Positions 8,523-16,208 of a stretch of DNA of 20,029 nt are shown here, piece by piece (within the stretch, counting starts at the first letter, position 1; every line of letters begins with the position of its first letter). The translations under genes were made by a program, and so were the position numbers. The notes beneath the pieces are model-generated. The model saw nothing but the letters and a program-made list of their open reading frames with translations. It did not search any database and was not told where the DNA came from. The DNA comes from a virus: the IMG/VR virus record IMGVR_UViG_3300008624_000090, positions 1 to 20,029 of that record, one strand, 5' to 3'.

Positions 8523-8971
8523 TAATAAACCTTTGCATATAAGTAGTGATCCGAACCATCTGGACCATAATTTCTCATTAAACCCTCTTTTTTGAATCCA
8601 AGCCATTCAGCAAATCTAATTGCTTTTTGCGAGTCTGCTTTTACAGCAGTTTGAATCCTTTTAATTTTATTATTTGCTGCTAATAAATCTGTTCTTTTTT
8701 TAATAGTCTTAGCGCAAAAAATTGGATATTTGAATATATCCCTCGATGCCAAGACCCACCCCTCGGCAACGCCATCCCAGAGATAACAGATACCTCCTGC
8801 CGCTATAGGTTTATTATTTAATAACCCTGTAAACGACATACCAACATCTTCTATATCGACCACATATTTTTTATGTTCTGGTCTCAATTCCAGCGAAACA
8901 TCATTCATTCCTAACGCTAGGATCTGTTTTGCATGTTCGCCTTTAAAAGGTACAATCTCTATTTTAGACAC
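8522..8971 (-). CDS. GNAT-fold internal virion protein, T7 gp13-like position
   Basis: 149 aa from a GTG start at 8971 that overlaps the end of the nozzle gene by 8 nt. The N-terminal half has the layout of a GCN5-type acetyltransferase (PFKGEHAKQILALG helix, then NKPIAAGGICYLWDG strand pair at 53-67), and the C-terminal part RIQTAVKADSQKAIRFAEWLGFKKEG (105-130) is typical of the last helices and strands of the fold. The acetyl-CoA phosphate loop (R/Q-x-x-G-x-G/A) is not visible where expected (about 80-95), so it may be catalytically dead. Phage proteins in the T7 gp13 slot (internal virion protein A) are often GNAT-like. A structural or assembly role is more likely than free acetyltransferase activity. 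Confidence 0.75.
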   Translation of the reverse strand: MSKIEIVPFKGEHAKQILALGMNDVSLELRPEHKKYVVDIEDVGMSFTGLLNNKPIAAGGICYLWDGVAEGWVLASRDIFKYPIFCAKTIKKRTDLLAANNKIKRIQTAVKADSQKAIRFAEWLGFKKEGLMRNYGPDGSDHYLYAKVY

Positions 8972-11468
8972 TTTCAGTTTCTAATCTTGGGTAGATACCC
9001 AGGATTGTCATTGGCAGCGCCTGTGGTTGTTTTATATACACTAATCCCTCTGTACCATAATCTGAATCAAATTCTATATGTTTATCCCCAGTAAATAATG
9101 GTACGGGTAAATCCATGCTAGCTGAGCTATCTCTAAAATCGATTGAGGTTAAAGTGTCAGCGTTGGGACCAACACTCGCTCCAACTGTTTCATGAAATCG
9201 AACAGATAAGTCATAAATTCTTTTTACTTTAGTTTGAGTAGTTTCTTGATAACCCTCATCTAATCTCATAGTTTGTAAGTCAGAAGTATAAATTAAACCT
9301 ACATTAGCCTCTTCTATAGCATTATCCAGGCTTACCGCTCCAGAGCTTACCACCTTATTATTTTGTGCAGCTCCCTCTCCAATAATCGATACACTTTCTC
9401 CCTCTAAATGAGTTAAGCCGCTAAGAGAGCTAGTATTATCTCCACTATAAGATAAGCCAGAATCTAAAAAATGAAATGCTGTTAAATCTGAATTAAATTC
9501 AAAAGGTGTAAAATATTCAACATATCTTTTTTCAGCTCCATTAATCCATCTATTAACAATAACCCATACTTGATCCTCTTCTGAACCAGAAATAACTGCA
9601 AGACTTTCTACTTTGGCATAAGTTAAAATATTATCTGTTTGCTCGGAAGTATGAGCAGAAGTCATATTTACCTCTGTTAGTAAATCTTCTTTTGTATAAA
9701 GTTGAAATTGATTATCATCTACCTTTCCAATAAAATATTTAGTATTTTCTGCTAAACCACCAATAGAGGTTCCTGTATTATCGTAATAAACAACATCCCC
9801 TGTTTTAAATCCGTGATTTGCAGAATAAATAATATCAGTATAAATATTTATTCCTTGATAAATATATTGTGTTGTATCAGATCCAGGTGCCGAAGTTAAA
9901 CTAATAGCCGTTCCTGCTGTGGCGTTTCCAGATGTAGTTGCTAATTTTATAGTGTTAGCATCTACTGATATAACAAAATACAAGTTAGAATTATTTAATC
10001 CCCCTATAGAGTTTGATCCAGCATAATAATAAACAGTATCTCCCGTGGCTAATCCGTGGCTGCTTAAAGTAATAGTATTATTAGTAGTATTTACATTTGT
10101 TGCATTAGAGGTAAAAGAAATTTGTTGTTGTATAATATTTTTTCCTGTATCAGATTTACCACCGAATATATGTCTATGCCAGGCTGTAACTTGCTCTAAT
10201 CGATTATACGTTAGTCCTGCTAGCACTCCATCTGTTCTAACGCACCATACGATGCTAAAAGGCTCCTGCTGATAGTCCATCTGAGTAATACCCGATTCCG
10301 TTATGTGTTCTGATAAGATAGTCATGTCTGGAGCTTGATAACCATCTGAATCAAAATTATATGCTAGCTCTCGAATCTTTCTCTTCGCTCTTTGAAGAAA
10401 GATAGTGGCATTACCAATCGATAGCGCATCTACTCCTGCACTTCCATAATTAGATTGTTTTCTAATATTAATATTAGTAGGTGTAATAGCATCTTGAGCT
10501 GAACCAGAGCTTACCGCATATTCTCCACCTGTAGTCATAACAATCAAAGTTCTTGTTGCTTTTAAAGCTTTAATGACGTTTACCTGGTTTGATGCAATCG
10601 TATAAACCATAGCATCATCTGCATTAGTTCCAGATTTAAAATTTTCATAATCTCCAGACTTTGAAAAATATAAAGTTTGAGGATTATTTGTTGTTGCAGC
10701 AAACACCAGACGTTGCTCAAAAAATGAGACGCAGGATGGAAATCCAGTTGTGGTACTCCAGGATCCTAATTTCCAATCATCTACTGCAGTTGTGTTGTCA
10801 AAATCATCTTTAACATCTGCTGTAACAGAAGTACCAGATCCATAAGCTGTTATTTTAGCATAACCATTTGAAAAACTAATAAATCTTCCAACATCGGTAC
10901 TTACAAAAGTAGAGCTGCTGGCAGTAATTGTAATTCCAGTTCCAGTAGTTGCGGATGGTGTCATAGTGGTAGATGAGATATTAGCATCTAAATATGGTCC
11001 ATCAGTAAATTCAACTTCTGAAAGTGTCCAGGATGTATGACCCGTTCTTGATAATTTTCTTACAGCATGATTGTTATGACAAATATACATAACATCAGCA
11101 CTCTGTGCGAATTTAATATCAAATAATTCTGCTGTTAAATACGGAGAACTAATTTCATAAGGAGATCCTCCAGATTCAATTTGTCCATTATCTTTATAAA
11201 ATCTAATATATTGATTACCAAATTCTAAAACGTAAGTCTGTGTTGTTGAAAATTCAAAAGGTATTAATCTTGTTTTAGCAGTTTGAGTTTTAACATTTGA
11301 AACATAATAGGTTCCTGGTCGTCTAGTTATGGGTCCATGTGGTAATACCACAAAATTTTCTAATCGCGTACATCCGCTAAAATATTTTTGAAAATCTGTT
11401 CTTCCTTGCATACGCGAGGAAAGCTCCCCCGCAGTAAAGCTAGGAACTGCTATTAATTGTTTTGGCAT
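8964..11468 (-). CDS. Tail nozzle protein, T7 gp12 (tail tubular protein B)-like
   Basis: 834 aa. The opening has hallmarks of the family: FTAGELSSRMQGRTDFQKY (11-29) and LPHGPITRRPGTYYV (42-56). T7 gp12 (794 aa) forms the distal tail tube onto which fibres attach. Further conserved stretches are FPSCVSFFEQRLVFAAT (243-259), QRAKRKIRELAY (359-370), AWHRHIFGG (429-437) and VESLAVISGSEEDQVWVIVNRWINGAEKRYVEY (620-652). Between the last two lies an insertion of about 175 residues holding two related modules with HG-(L/F)-x-TGD-x-VYY and IGGL (471-491 and 552-572). The gene begins 1 nt after the adaptor gene ends and its C-terminus overlaps the GNAT-like gene. The family call is firm; the insertion is treated as a finding. 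Confidence 0.9.
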   Translation of the reverse strand: MPKQLIAVPSFTAGELSSRMQGRTDFQKYFSGCTRLENFVVLPHGPITRRPGTYYVSNVKTQTAKTRLIPFEFSTTQTYVLEFGNQYIRFYKDNGQIESGGSPYEISSPYLTAELFDIKFAQSADVMYICHNNHAVRKLSRTGHTSWTLSEVEFTDGPYLDANISSTTMTPSATTGTGITITASSSTFVSTDVGRFISFSNGYAKITAYGSGTSVTADVKDDFDNTTAVDDWKLGSWSTTTGFPSCVSFFEQRLVFAATTNNPQTLYFSKSGDYENFKSGTNADDAMVYTIASNQVNVIKALKATRTLIVMTTGGEYAVSSGSAQDAITPTNINIRKQSNYGSAGVDALSIGNATIFLQRAKRKIRELAYNFDSDGYQAPDMTILSEHITESGITQMDYQQEPFSIVWCVRTDGVLAGLTYNRLEQVTAWHRHIFGGKSDTGKNIIQQQISFTSNATNVNTTNNTITLSSHGLATGDTVYYYAGSNSIGGLNNSNLYFVISVDANTIKLATTSGNATAGTAISLTSAPGSDTTQYIYQGINIYTDIIYSANHGFKTGDVVYYDNTGTSIGGLAENTKYFIGKVDDNQFQLYTKEDLLTEVNMTSAHTSEQTDNILTYAKVESLAVISGSEEDQVWVIVNRWINGAEKRYVEYFTPFEFNSDLTAFHFLDSGLSYSGDNTSSLSGLTHLEGESVSIIGEGAAQNNKVVSSGAVSLDNAIEEANVGLIYTSDLQTMRLDEGYQETTQTKVKRIYDLSVRFHETVGASVGPNADTLTSIDFRDSSASMDLPVPLFTGDKHIEFDSDYGTEGLVYIKQPQALPMTILGIYPRLETESV

Positions 11469-11469
11469 A

Positions 11470-12054
11470 TTAGTATCTGCTGTTTATAAATTCGTCTGCT
11501 TGTACTTGGTCTGTTGGTCCAAGAGTTTGATCTGTATTATAACCACCCTCACTAGCGTCTGTGTGTCTAGCCTCGGATAATTTAAGTTGATATTTTTCGT
11601 TAAATAATTTTGCTGTTTGTAAATTTGCTGTAATTGAAAAACCCATATCAGACGCAAGAGCTGCAGATATAGTTTCTCTTAATAGTACATCCATTTCATT
11701 TGGATCTGTAACTTGTGAGATATAAATTAATTTAATTGATGATTCAGTAGTTAATACTTTTCTACCCTCAATTTTCCAATTAGCATCATAAGCGTCAATA
11801 CCTAAAACCCGCAAGCAATCACTTGGTAAAGTAAAAGCATAAGTATAACCCCAAACTGGAGCTGTACTATCAGCTGCCATAGTTACTCTTTTAGTTAAAC
11901 AATTCCAAGGATGAGATCTAAACACTGCATCTCTCACAGTATTATATCTTGCATTACAAATTCTCGCATTCTTATTGTTTTCTGTAAATGAAGTAATTGG
12001 AGCAGCACCTAATTGGTTTAATGCTGAATTACAAATTTCTATTACTGATGCCAT
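11470..12054 (-). CDS. Tail adaptor protein, T7 gp11 (tail tubular protein A)-like
   Basis: 194 aa, almost the length of T7 gp11 (196 aa). The N-terminus MASVIEICNSALNQLGAAPI is the usual opening of gp11/P22 gp4-type head-tail adaptors, followed by ARICNARYNTVRDAVFRSHPWNCLTKR (30-56), where the RSHPWN block is characteristic, then YAFTLPSDCLRVLGI and a helical LLRETISAALASDMGFSITAN near 125-145. The protein forms the ring between portal and nozzle and closes the packaged head. The ATG has an AGGA ribosome site. The gene is the first after the terminator that follows the capsid gene and lies directly before the nozzle gene, the same order as in T7. Confidence 0.88.
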   Translation of the reverse strand: MASVIEICNSALNQLGAAPITSFTENNKNARICNARYNTVRDAVFRSHPWNCLTKRVTMAADSTAPVWGYTYAFTLPSDCLRVLGIDAYDANWKIEGRKVLTTESSIKLIYISQVTDPNEMDVLLRETISAALASDMGFSITANLQTAKLFNEKYQLKLSEARHTDASEGGYNTDQTLGPTDQVQADEFINSRY

Positions 12055-12081
12055 AAATTCCTATAAATTTTTAATTTTAAA

Positions 12082-12107
12082 ATAGGCGGGAAATTAATCC
12101 CGCCTAT
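12082..12107 (-). terminator. Hairpin terminator just after the major capsid gene
   Basis: On the minus strand a 9-bp GC-rich perfect stem, ATAGGCGGG / CCCGCCTAT, encloses an 8-nt AT loop and is followed by TTTAAAATTAAAAA. It begins 12 nt after the capsid stop. The stem is strong compared with the AT-rich surroundings; the T run is short (four T's counting the stem end), so termination may be partial, allowing less transcript into the tail genes. Confidence 0.8.
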
Positions 12108-12118
12108 AATGTTAGTTA

Positions 12119-12988
12119 TTACTCATCACATGGTACTTGAAACACATGCTCTTCTTGCATACGAGTTGCACCGATTGCCATTGAATAATAGACCTGCGTT
12201 GCATAACTTTTGTCATCACGTTCCGAAATTTTTGCCGTAACGTCTTTTCCTAAAGCTAATTTAATCGCATCGCCAGTGAAACCAAAACACAATCTGTCGT
12301 CTGTGTTTGTTGCATCCATAGCTAGTCTAGTTGACATAATAAACTTAAAGCCTAAGAAAGAATCTACTTCTCCTTGAGCTAAAGCTTTTACAGTTGCATA
12401 ATCGCTAGATGTTATTTGCGTAGTACCTAATAGATCTTGGATCTGTTTTGGTCCGCAAACAAAATAACGAGCTATGCTAGGATCTACATCGCCATTATCA
12501 AAGAAATATTTAGTCTCTAATAATTTTGCAATAGTTAATCCATCAGTTTGCTGTGCAGTAGAGAATTTAGAACCCGCTGGTAAAGCCACCGCTGTTCCAC
12601 CCGCTACGCCAGTGTCAGCTGATCCGCCTAAAGCCGTAATTACTACGTCATCCATTTTTCTATTCATCGCCGCAGCTGCTGCCTTAGCGTAAACAGAAGT
12701 AGGATCCGAAAGCATACGAACTTTATCAAGATCATCTATTAAGTCTGCCCATTCATAGTCGGTCAAACTTACTCTACGTCTGCTGTGTGGAGTCGTTAAT
12801 TGAGGTGTCGATCCGTGTCTCGACCTAGTTTGAGCTGTAACCGCTCCTACTTGATCAAAGAATGCGTTGGAACCTCTAACATTCTCTACATCACAAGCAG
12901 CTCGTAGTTTACTACCCATTTGTTGGGATAGTAACTGAACATTCGATGAGTATTGCTCAACGAAAGCTGTTGTTATTTGAGTTGACAT
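12119..12988 (-). CDS. Major capsid protein (HK97-fold type)
   Basis: 289 aa. It starts MSTQITTAFVEQYSSNVQLL, followed by QQMGSKLRAACDV and a run of Arg/Thr-rich residues SRHGSTPQLTTPHSRRRVSL (56-75), then YEWADLIDDLDKVRMLSDP and AAAAMNRKMDDVVITALGG, a pattern I associate with the Phage_capsid_2-type capsid proteins of alphaproteobacterial podoviruses rather than T7 gp10. The C-terminus ends in a short acidic VPCDE. The position directly after the scaffold and before the adaptor agrees. The ATG has a GGAG site six bases upstream, within a 138-nt untranslated leader, and a terminator follows the stop, both fitting a highly expressed gene. Codon use looks less AT-biased than in the neighbours. 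It probably assembles as hexamers and pentamers of the icosahedral head. Confidence 0.85.
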   Translation of the reverse strand: MSTQITTAFVEQYSSNVQLLSQQMGSKLRAACDVENVRGSNAFFDQVGAVTAQTRSRHGSTPQLTTPHSRRRVSLTDYEWADLIDDLDKVRMLSDPTSVYAKAAAAAMNRKMDDVVITALGGSADTGVAGGTAVALPAGSKFSTAQQTDGLTIAKLLETKYFFDNGDVDPSIARYFVCGPKQIQDLLGTTQITSSDYATVKALAQGEVDSFLGFKFIMSTRLAMDATNTDDRLCFGFTGDAIKLALGKDVTAKISERDDKSYATQVYYSMAIGATRMQEEHVFQVPCDE

Positions 12989-13126
12989 AATTGTCTCCCA
13001 TTTGTTTAGTTGTTAAAGTTAATCGGATGATTATCCTTGCGGGTCGCTCCTCGATTTTAGATCTCCTGGATCCTATGCTTTCATAGTGTCAACTAGGGTC
13101 TTTTCGATTATCCTAGATTATTTCAG
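12989..13126 (-). promoter_or_regulatory. Structured untranslated leader of the capsid gene
   Basis: A 138-nt non-coding gap between scaffold and capsid genes, more GC-rich than its surroundings. On the minus strand it contains a hairpin CTATG-AAAG-CATAG (13086-13073), a possible CTAGG/CCTAG pairing at its start, two copies of GGATAATC (13113-13106 and 13036-13029), two GGAG words, and the capsid ribosome site (GGAGACAATTATG). There is a TTGACA, but no -10 box at a workable distance, so a standard promoter is not shown. A processing site, a phage-specific promoter or an expression-enhancing 5' leader are possible. Confidence 0.45.
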
Positions 13127-13966
13127 CTATACAGAGTTTTTTTGTTCTCGTAAAGCTAAAACCTCTTCTACTGCTATAGTATGGTTAGGATGGTTTTTAT
13201 CCCAATAAGCAGAACCAGGAGCTGTTAAATCTCCTATCTGTTTATCAATTTGTTTTGGTGTCATGAACACTGGTCCAGAACTATTCACAAACTGATCCTC
13301 TCCCATTTTAGCAGCTAAATTTGCAAAAGCTTTTATAATAGCAGGATTATCTCCTAATTTAGAGCCATCCGCCATTGGTGCATCTAACACCTTAGCATCA
13401 ACATATTGTTTAGCTAAAGCAGATGCTGCTTTTAATTTTTGATCAAAAGCTAATCCAAATTCTTTTTTTAAATTTGCTGTAGCCTCTGTTCTTGCAGTTT
13501 CTGCTGCAACATCTTTAGCTTGATTTTCTGAGTTTACATTTTCTTGATACCACTTAACCATTTCATTTGCTTGGTGTGGAAGTAAACCCATCTTATGAGC
13601 TTGATTTGCAAAAGATTTTAAACCATCTTGATTTACATCTTTTACATCAAATTTATATTCATCTGCAGTTTTGGGTCTGCCAAGTCTTGAATAAACTTCA
13701 TCCCAATCTTTATCAGTTGCATATTTATTAGGAACTGGAATTTTATCAGCTCCTACTAATTTTTGCGCATGAATATAACTTTTTGCTAAAGAGCTTATGT
13801 CTTTAATATTTTCTAAAGACTTATCGCCCGCTATGTCATCTGGAAGTGAACCTTTCCAATCGACATTTGTTTCTGGAGTATTTGGTGTAGGATCTCCAGA
13901 CAACACCGAACCTTGCTGCTCTGGTTGAGCTGCTGGTGTCGCTACCTCTTGATTTTCGCTAGACAT
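13127..13966 (-). CDS. Capsid assembly scaffolding protein
   Basis: 279 aa, acidic and helix-rich. The N-terminus is Gln/Pro-rich and disordered (VATPAAQPEQQGSVL), followed by DWKGSLPDDIAGDKSLENIKD (36-56) and SLAKSYIHAQKLVG near 59-72, and then PNKYATDKDWDEVYSRLGRP; this LP-D ... LAKSYxxxQKLVG plus 'LGRP' layout is typical of T7 gp9-like scaffolds of marine podoviruses (T7 gp9 is 307 aa). It acts inside the procapsid and leaves before DNA fills the head. The ribosome site AGGAG overlaps the end of the preceding Bbp19-like gene, whose stop lies inside it. Position right before the capsid gene supports the call. Confidence 0.85.
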   Translation of the reverse strand: MSSENQEVATPAAQPEQQGSVLSGDPTPNTPETNVDWKGSLPDDIAGDKSLENIKDISSLAKSYIHAQKLVGADKIPVPNKYATDKDWDEVYSRLGRPKTADEYKFDVKDVNQDGLKSFANQAHKMGLLPHQANEMVKWYQENVNSENQAKDVAAETARTEATANLKKEFGLAFDQKLKAASALAKQYVDAKVLDAPMADGSKLGDNPAIIKAFANLAAKMGEDQFVNSSGPVFMTPKQIDKQIGDLTAPGSAYWDKNHPNHTIAVEEVLALREQKNSV

Positions 13967-13968
13967 GA

Positions 13969-14181
13969 TTATTTCTCCTTTTTGTTTAGCATATTGTTAA
14001 TGAACAAGACAGTTGATCTTGCTCCCTCTAAGTATGCGCTTTCATGACTATCTCCTTTTATATGAGTAGTCGTGTTAAAGCTGCATCTCTTTTTAAGATC
14101 ATCAAGCACTCGCGCGCCATTCTCTGATCCAAAAGTCGTTTTATAATCTAATTCTAATTGTTTAAGATCTTTTTCATTCAC
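13969..14181 (-). CDS. Bbp19-like small phage protein
   Basis: 70 aa from a GTG start at 14181 that overlaps the portal's 3' end by 8 nt. The sequence shows YKTTFGSENGARVLDDLKKRC (12-33), then ESAYLEGARSTVLFINNML (47-65), which matches the family pattern 'F...GRRVL.DL...C ... AYREGRR.V...I..ML' of Bbp19-like phage proteins from memory. The family lies between portal and scaffold genes in many podoviruses; its function is unknown, and a part in head or connector assembly is inferred from location. No alternative ATG in this frame lies nearby: an ATG four bases on is in another frame with an early stop. The stop TAA sits within the scaffold's AGGAGAAATAA ribosome region. Confidence 0.75.
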   Translation of the reverse strand: MNEKDLKQLELDYKTTFGSENGARVLDDLKKRCSFNTTTHIKGDSHESAYLEGARSTVLFINNMLNKKEK

Positions 14182-15772
14182 TCGCTACCGCCTTTAATGC
14201 TGGAGCTGCTTTACCTGCAGCCTCTGCCATTTGCATTTCCTGCTGCATCTGTTGCATTTGCTGAGCTTGTTGTTCTTTCTGTTCTCTAATTTGTTCTACC
14301 TCAGCTCTGGATCTTAAAATTTTAGCTGGTAAACCTATAACATCTTTTAAGTGAGCCACTAAACCATCAACATCCAGGTAGTCAAAAACTGGTGCTGCTT
14401 GTTGAACTGCTCCAAATACTTCTATACCCCTCATGATTGCAGATAGATCTCCAGATTTTTGAGCTTTAGCAATAGGAGACACATATTCAATTTCTATCAT
14501 TTGATTTTGTAAAAATTGAGGTACCTCTTGAAATTTATTTTGTTTAAGTAATATATTGAAACATCTCGTTATTAATGGTTGTAATAATTCAGATTGAAGT
14601 CTGCCTAATACGGGTCCCAATATTCTCATCTTTTCCTCAGTACGCTGCATCACTTCTGTTGCTGTCATGTTTTGTCCAGCTACACTCATTAACTGATCTA
14701 CAAAGAAATTTTCTCTAATCGCTTTTCTTCTTTGCTCTTCCATCTGTAAACCTAAAGGCTGGTTACTACCAATATTTAATGGTTCAATTCTTTCTCTAGT
14801 TCCAGATCTATAGAAGTTTAATCCTCCAGGTACAGTTCTCACAGGTAAAACAAAGCCATCATCTGGGACCATTAAAGGTGGATCTATTTGTTTTTGAGCT
14901 GCTTTAATCGATACCTTAGACATTGTATTTAACATCTTAACATCGGGTAAAGCATTCATCGCAGGAGATCTGCCATAAGTTTCGTTTGATGCTTTTAAGT
15001 ATCTTGGAATAACATAAGGAAAATCATTAAATCCACTTTCACTAAATAAGAAACCTGTATCTTCATGAACATAACAACTTGAAAAAGGTTTATTAATATT
15101 GTTTTCATAAATACCACCCATCTCATTTGGCATTACTGCATGAAGTATTACTACATCATCTTGAGGTTTCTTTTTAACTATATCTGCTAAAGCATGTGGT
15201 AATTCTGCTTTTGGAAACATATCGGGAATAGATCTAGCTTTTAAAATAAATTTTCTAATAACTGTATCAACTATTCCTTTTTGATTTTCTGAAATATATA
15301 ATTCTGAAATATGAACTGTTTTAAATCTTAAATCATCATCGCTATCATTTTGAATAAACATTCCAGCTGTGCCAAAAGCTATAAGATCGTGATATAATTC
15401 AAAAATTTCCTGTTGGAAGTTTGATCTTGCAAAAGCTTGCAACATAACTTTATTACAATCTTCAAGCCATTCACTAGCTCCATCATCTTGATCAATAATA
15501 TCGTTTCTAAATTTTAAAGCAAACCAGGCAGAAGTTGTTGAAGTCAACATCCCATGTAGAGATGCCGCTAATAATTCTAAAGCATGAGTAGCAGTACCAT
15601 CGTAAATTTGATCGTGCCGCTTATCTCCTTTAGTTCTTTTAGATGTTATATCCGCTTTTCTTGGCAACATATAATCTGCTACATCTTGCCAGTGTGATTC
15701 CCATGTATTTCTTTGAGTCTTTAAAGATCCGTAAGTATCAATAACTTTTTTAGCTTTTGGTGTTAATTGCAT
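14174..15772 (-). CDS. Portal (head-to-tail connector) protein, T7 gp8 type
   Basis: 532 aa, very near T7 gp8 (536 aa). The N-terminus has the conserved RNTWESHWQDVADYMLPRK (21-39) and the ELLAASLHGMLTSTTSAWFAL stretch (66-86) of the Head-tail_con family. Further on are FGTAGMFI, YEN..., and the NMTATEVMQRTEEKMRILGPVLGRLQSEL helix, also typical. The C-terminus is a Gln/Met-rich coiled coil (about 488-520). Twelve copies form the channel through which DNA is packed and ejected. It uses an ATG with an AGGA site that overlaps the stop of the small KKTLLG protein just upstream, and it overlaps the Bbp19-like gene at its end. Confidence is high. Confidence 0.93.
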   Translation of the reverse strand: MQLTPKAKKVIDTYGSLKTQRNTWESHWQDVADYMLPRKADITSKRTKGDKRHDQIYDGTATHALELLAASLHGMLTSTTSAWFALKFRNDIIDQDDGASEWLEDCNKVMLQAFARSNFQQEIFELYHDLIAFGTAGMFIQNDSDDDLRFKTVHISELYISENQKGIVDTVIRKFILKARSIPDMFPKAELPHALADIVKKKPQDDVVILHAVMPNEMGGIYENNINKPFSSCYVHEDTGFLFSESGFNDFPYVIPRYLKASNETYGRSPAMNALPDVKMLNTMSKVSIKAAQKQIDPPLMVPDDGFVLPVRTVPGGLNFYRSGTRERIEPLNIGSNQPLGLQMEEQRRKAIRENFFVDQLMSVAGQNMTATEVMQRTEEKMRILGPVLGRLQSELLQPLITRCFNILLKQNKFQEVPQFLQNQMIEIEYVSPIAKAQKSGDLSAIMRGIEVFGAVQQAAPVFDYLDVDGLVAHLKDVIGLPAKILRSRAEVEQIREQKEQQAQQMQQMQQEMQMAEAAGKAAPALKAVASE

Positions 15773-15775
15773 AAT

Positions 15776-15982
15776 TTATCCTAATAATGTTTTTTTTCTT
15801 AATTTTAAATCGCCACTTCCTAAGCCTTGTGGTCCAGTTAAGATCATTGAAGATCTACCTTTACCTCTAGCTATATCAGATTTATCTGTAGCTGTAGCTT
15901 GTGAAATTTCTGGTTTCGTTGGAGCTACATAAACTGGAGCTGGTGGTGGTGGCGGTTTTGGTCTTGATACAAATCCTCCCAT
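15776..15982 (-). CDS. Proline-rich small protein, KKTLLG family, copy 2
   Basis: 68 aa, MGGFVSRPKPPPPPAPVYV. It has a proline-rich N-terminus, a basic middle (DIARGKGRSSMILTGPQGLG), and ends RKKTLLG followed by stop. The same plan, with ILT-(S/G)-P-x-G and KKTLLG at the end, occurs in the preceding gene, so the two are paralogues. Small Pro-rich proteins of this type lie between large terminase and portal genes in some alphaproteobacterial phages (from memory); their role is unknown, perhaps in head or connector assembly. The ATG is preceded by GGAGG, five bases off, lying in the last codons of copy 1. No membrane segment is present. Confidence 0.75.
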   Translation of the reverse strand: MGGFVSRPKPPPPPAPVYVAPTKPEISQATATDKSDIARGKGRSSMILTGPQGLGSGDLKLRKKTLLG

Positions 15983-15983
15983 A

Positions 15984-16208
15984 TTATCCTCCTAATAAAG
16001 TTTTCTTTTCAACAGTTGCCTCAGACTCATCTCCTAAAGGAGAGGTAAGAATAGTCTGTTTTCTACCTATTCTATTTCTTCTAAGCTTTGCTGCATCAGC
16101 TGCTGCTTGTTTTCTTCTTTCCTCATCCTCATAACTTGGAGCTGCTGGTAAAGGTTCGATTGGTGGTACAGGAGGCATCGCTGGAATTTTTGGTGTTAAA
16201 AAACTCAT
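15984..16208 (-). CDS. Proline-rich small protein, KKTLLG family, copy 1
   Basis: 74 aa: a proline-rich start (PKIPAMPPVPPIEPLPAAPS), an acidic/basic helix (YEDEERRKQAAADAAKLRRNR, 26-46), then KQTILTSPLGD and a KKTLLGG end. The last 25 residues align with copy 2 while the helix is longer here. Its ATG overlaps the terminase stop as ATGA, so translation is probably coupled to terminase. Two adjacent related copies suggest an ancient duplication, maybe with different partners, since the proline-rich parts differ. Function is unknown; a link to packaging or portal is inferred only from place. Confidence 0.78.
   Translation of the reverse strand: MSFLTPKIPAMPPVPPIEPLPAAPSYEDEERRKQAAADAAKLRRNRIGRKQTILTSPLGDESEATVEKKTLLGG

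Noticed and set aside
8523-8606. 28-codon N-terminal extension of the gp14-like protein
   Set aside because: It lies inside the GNAT-like gene in another frame, while the ATG at 8522 makes the same TAATG overlap seen at neighbouring junctions and gives the expected start.
13086-13100. TTGACA as a sigma70 -35 box before the capsid gene
   Set aside because: No -10 box at 16-18 bp; the nearest TAAAAT is about 27 bp away.
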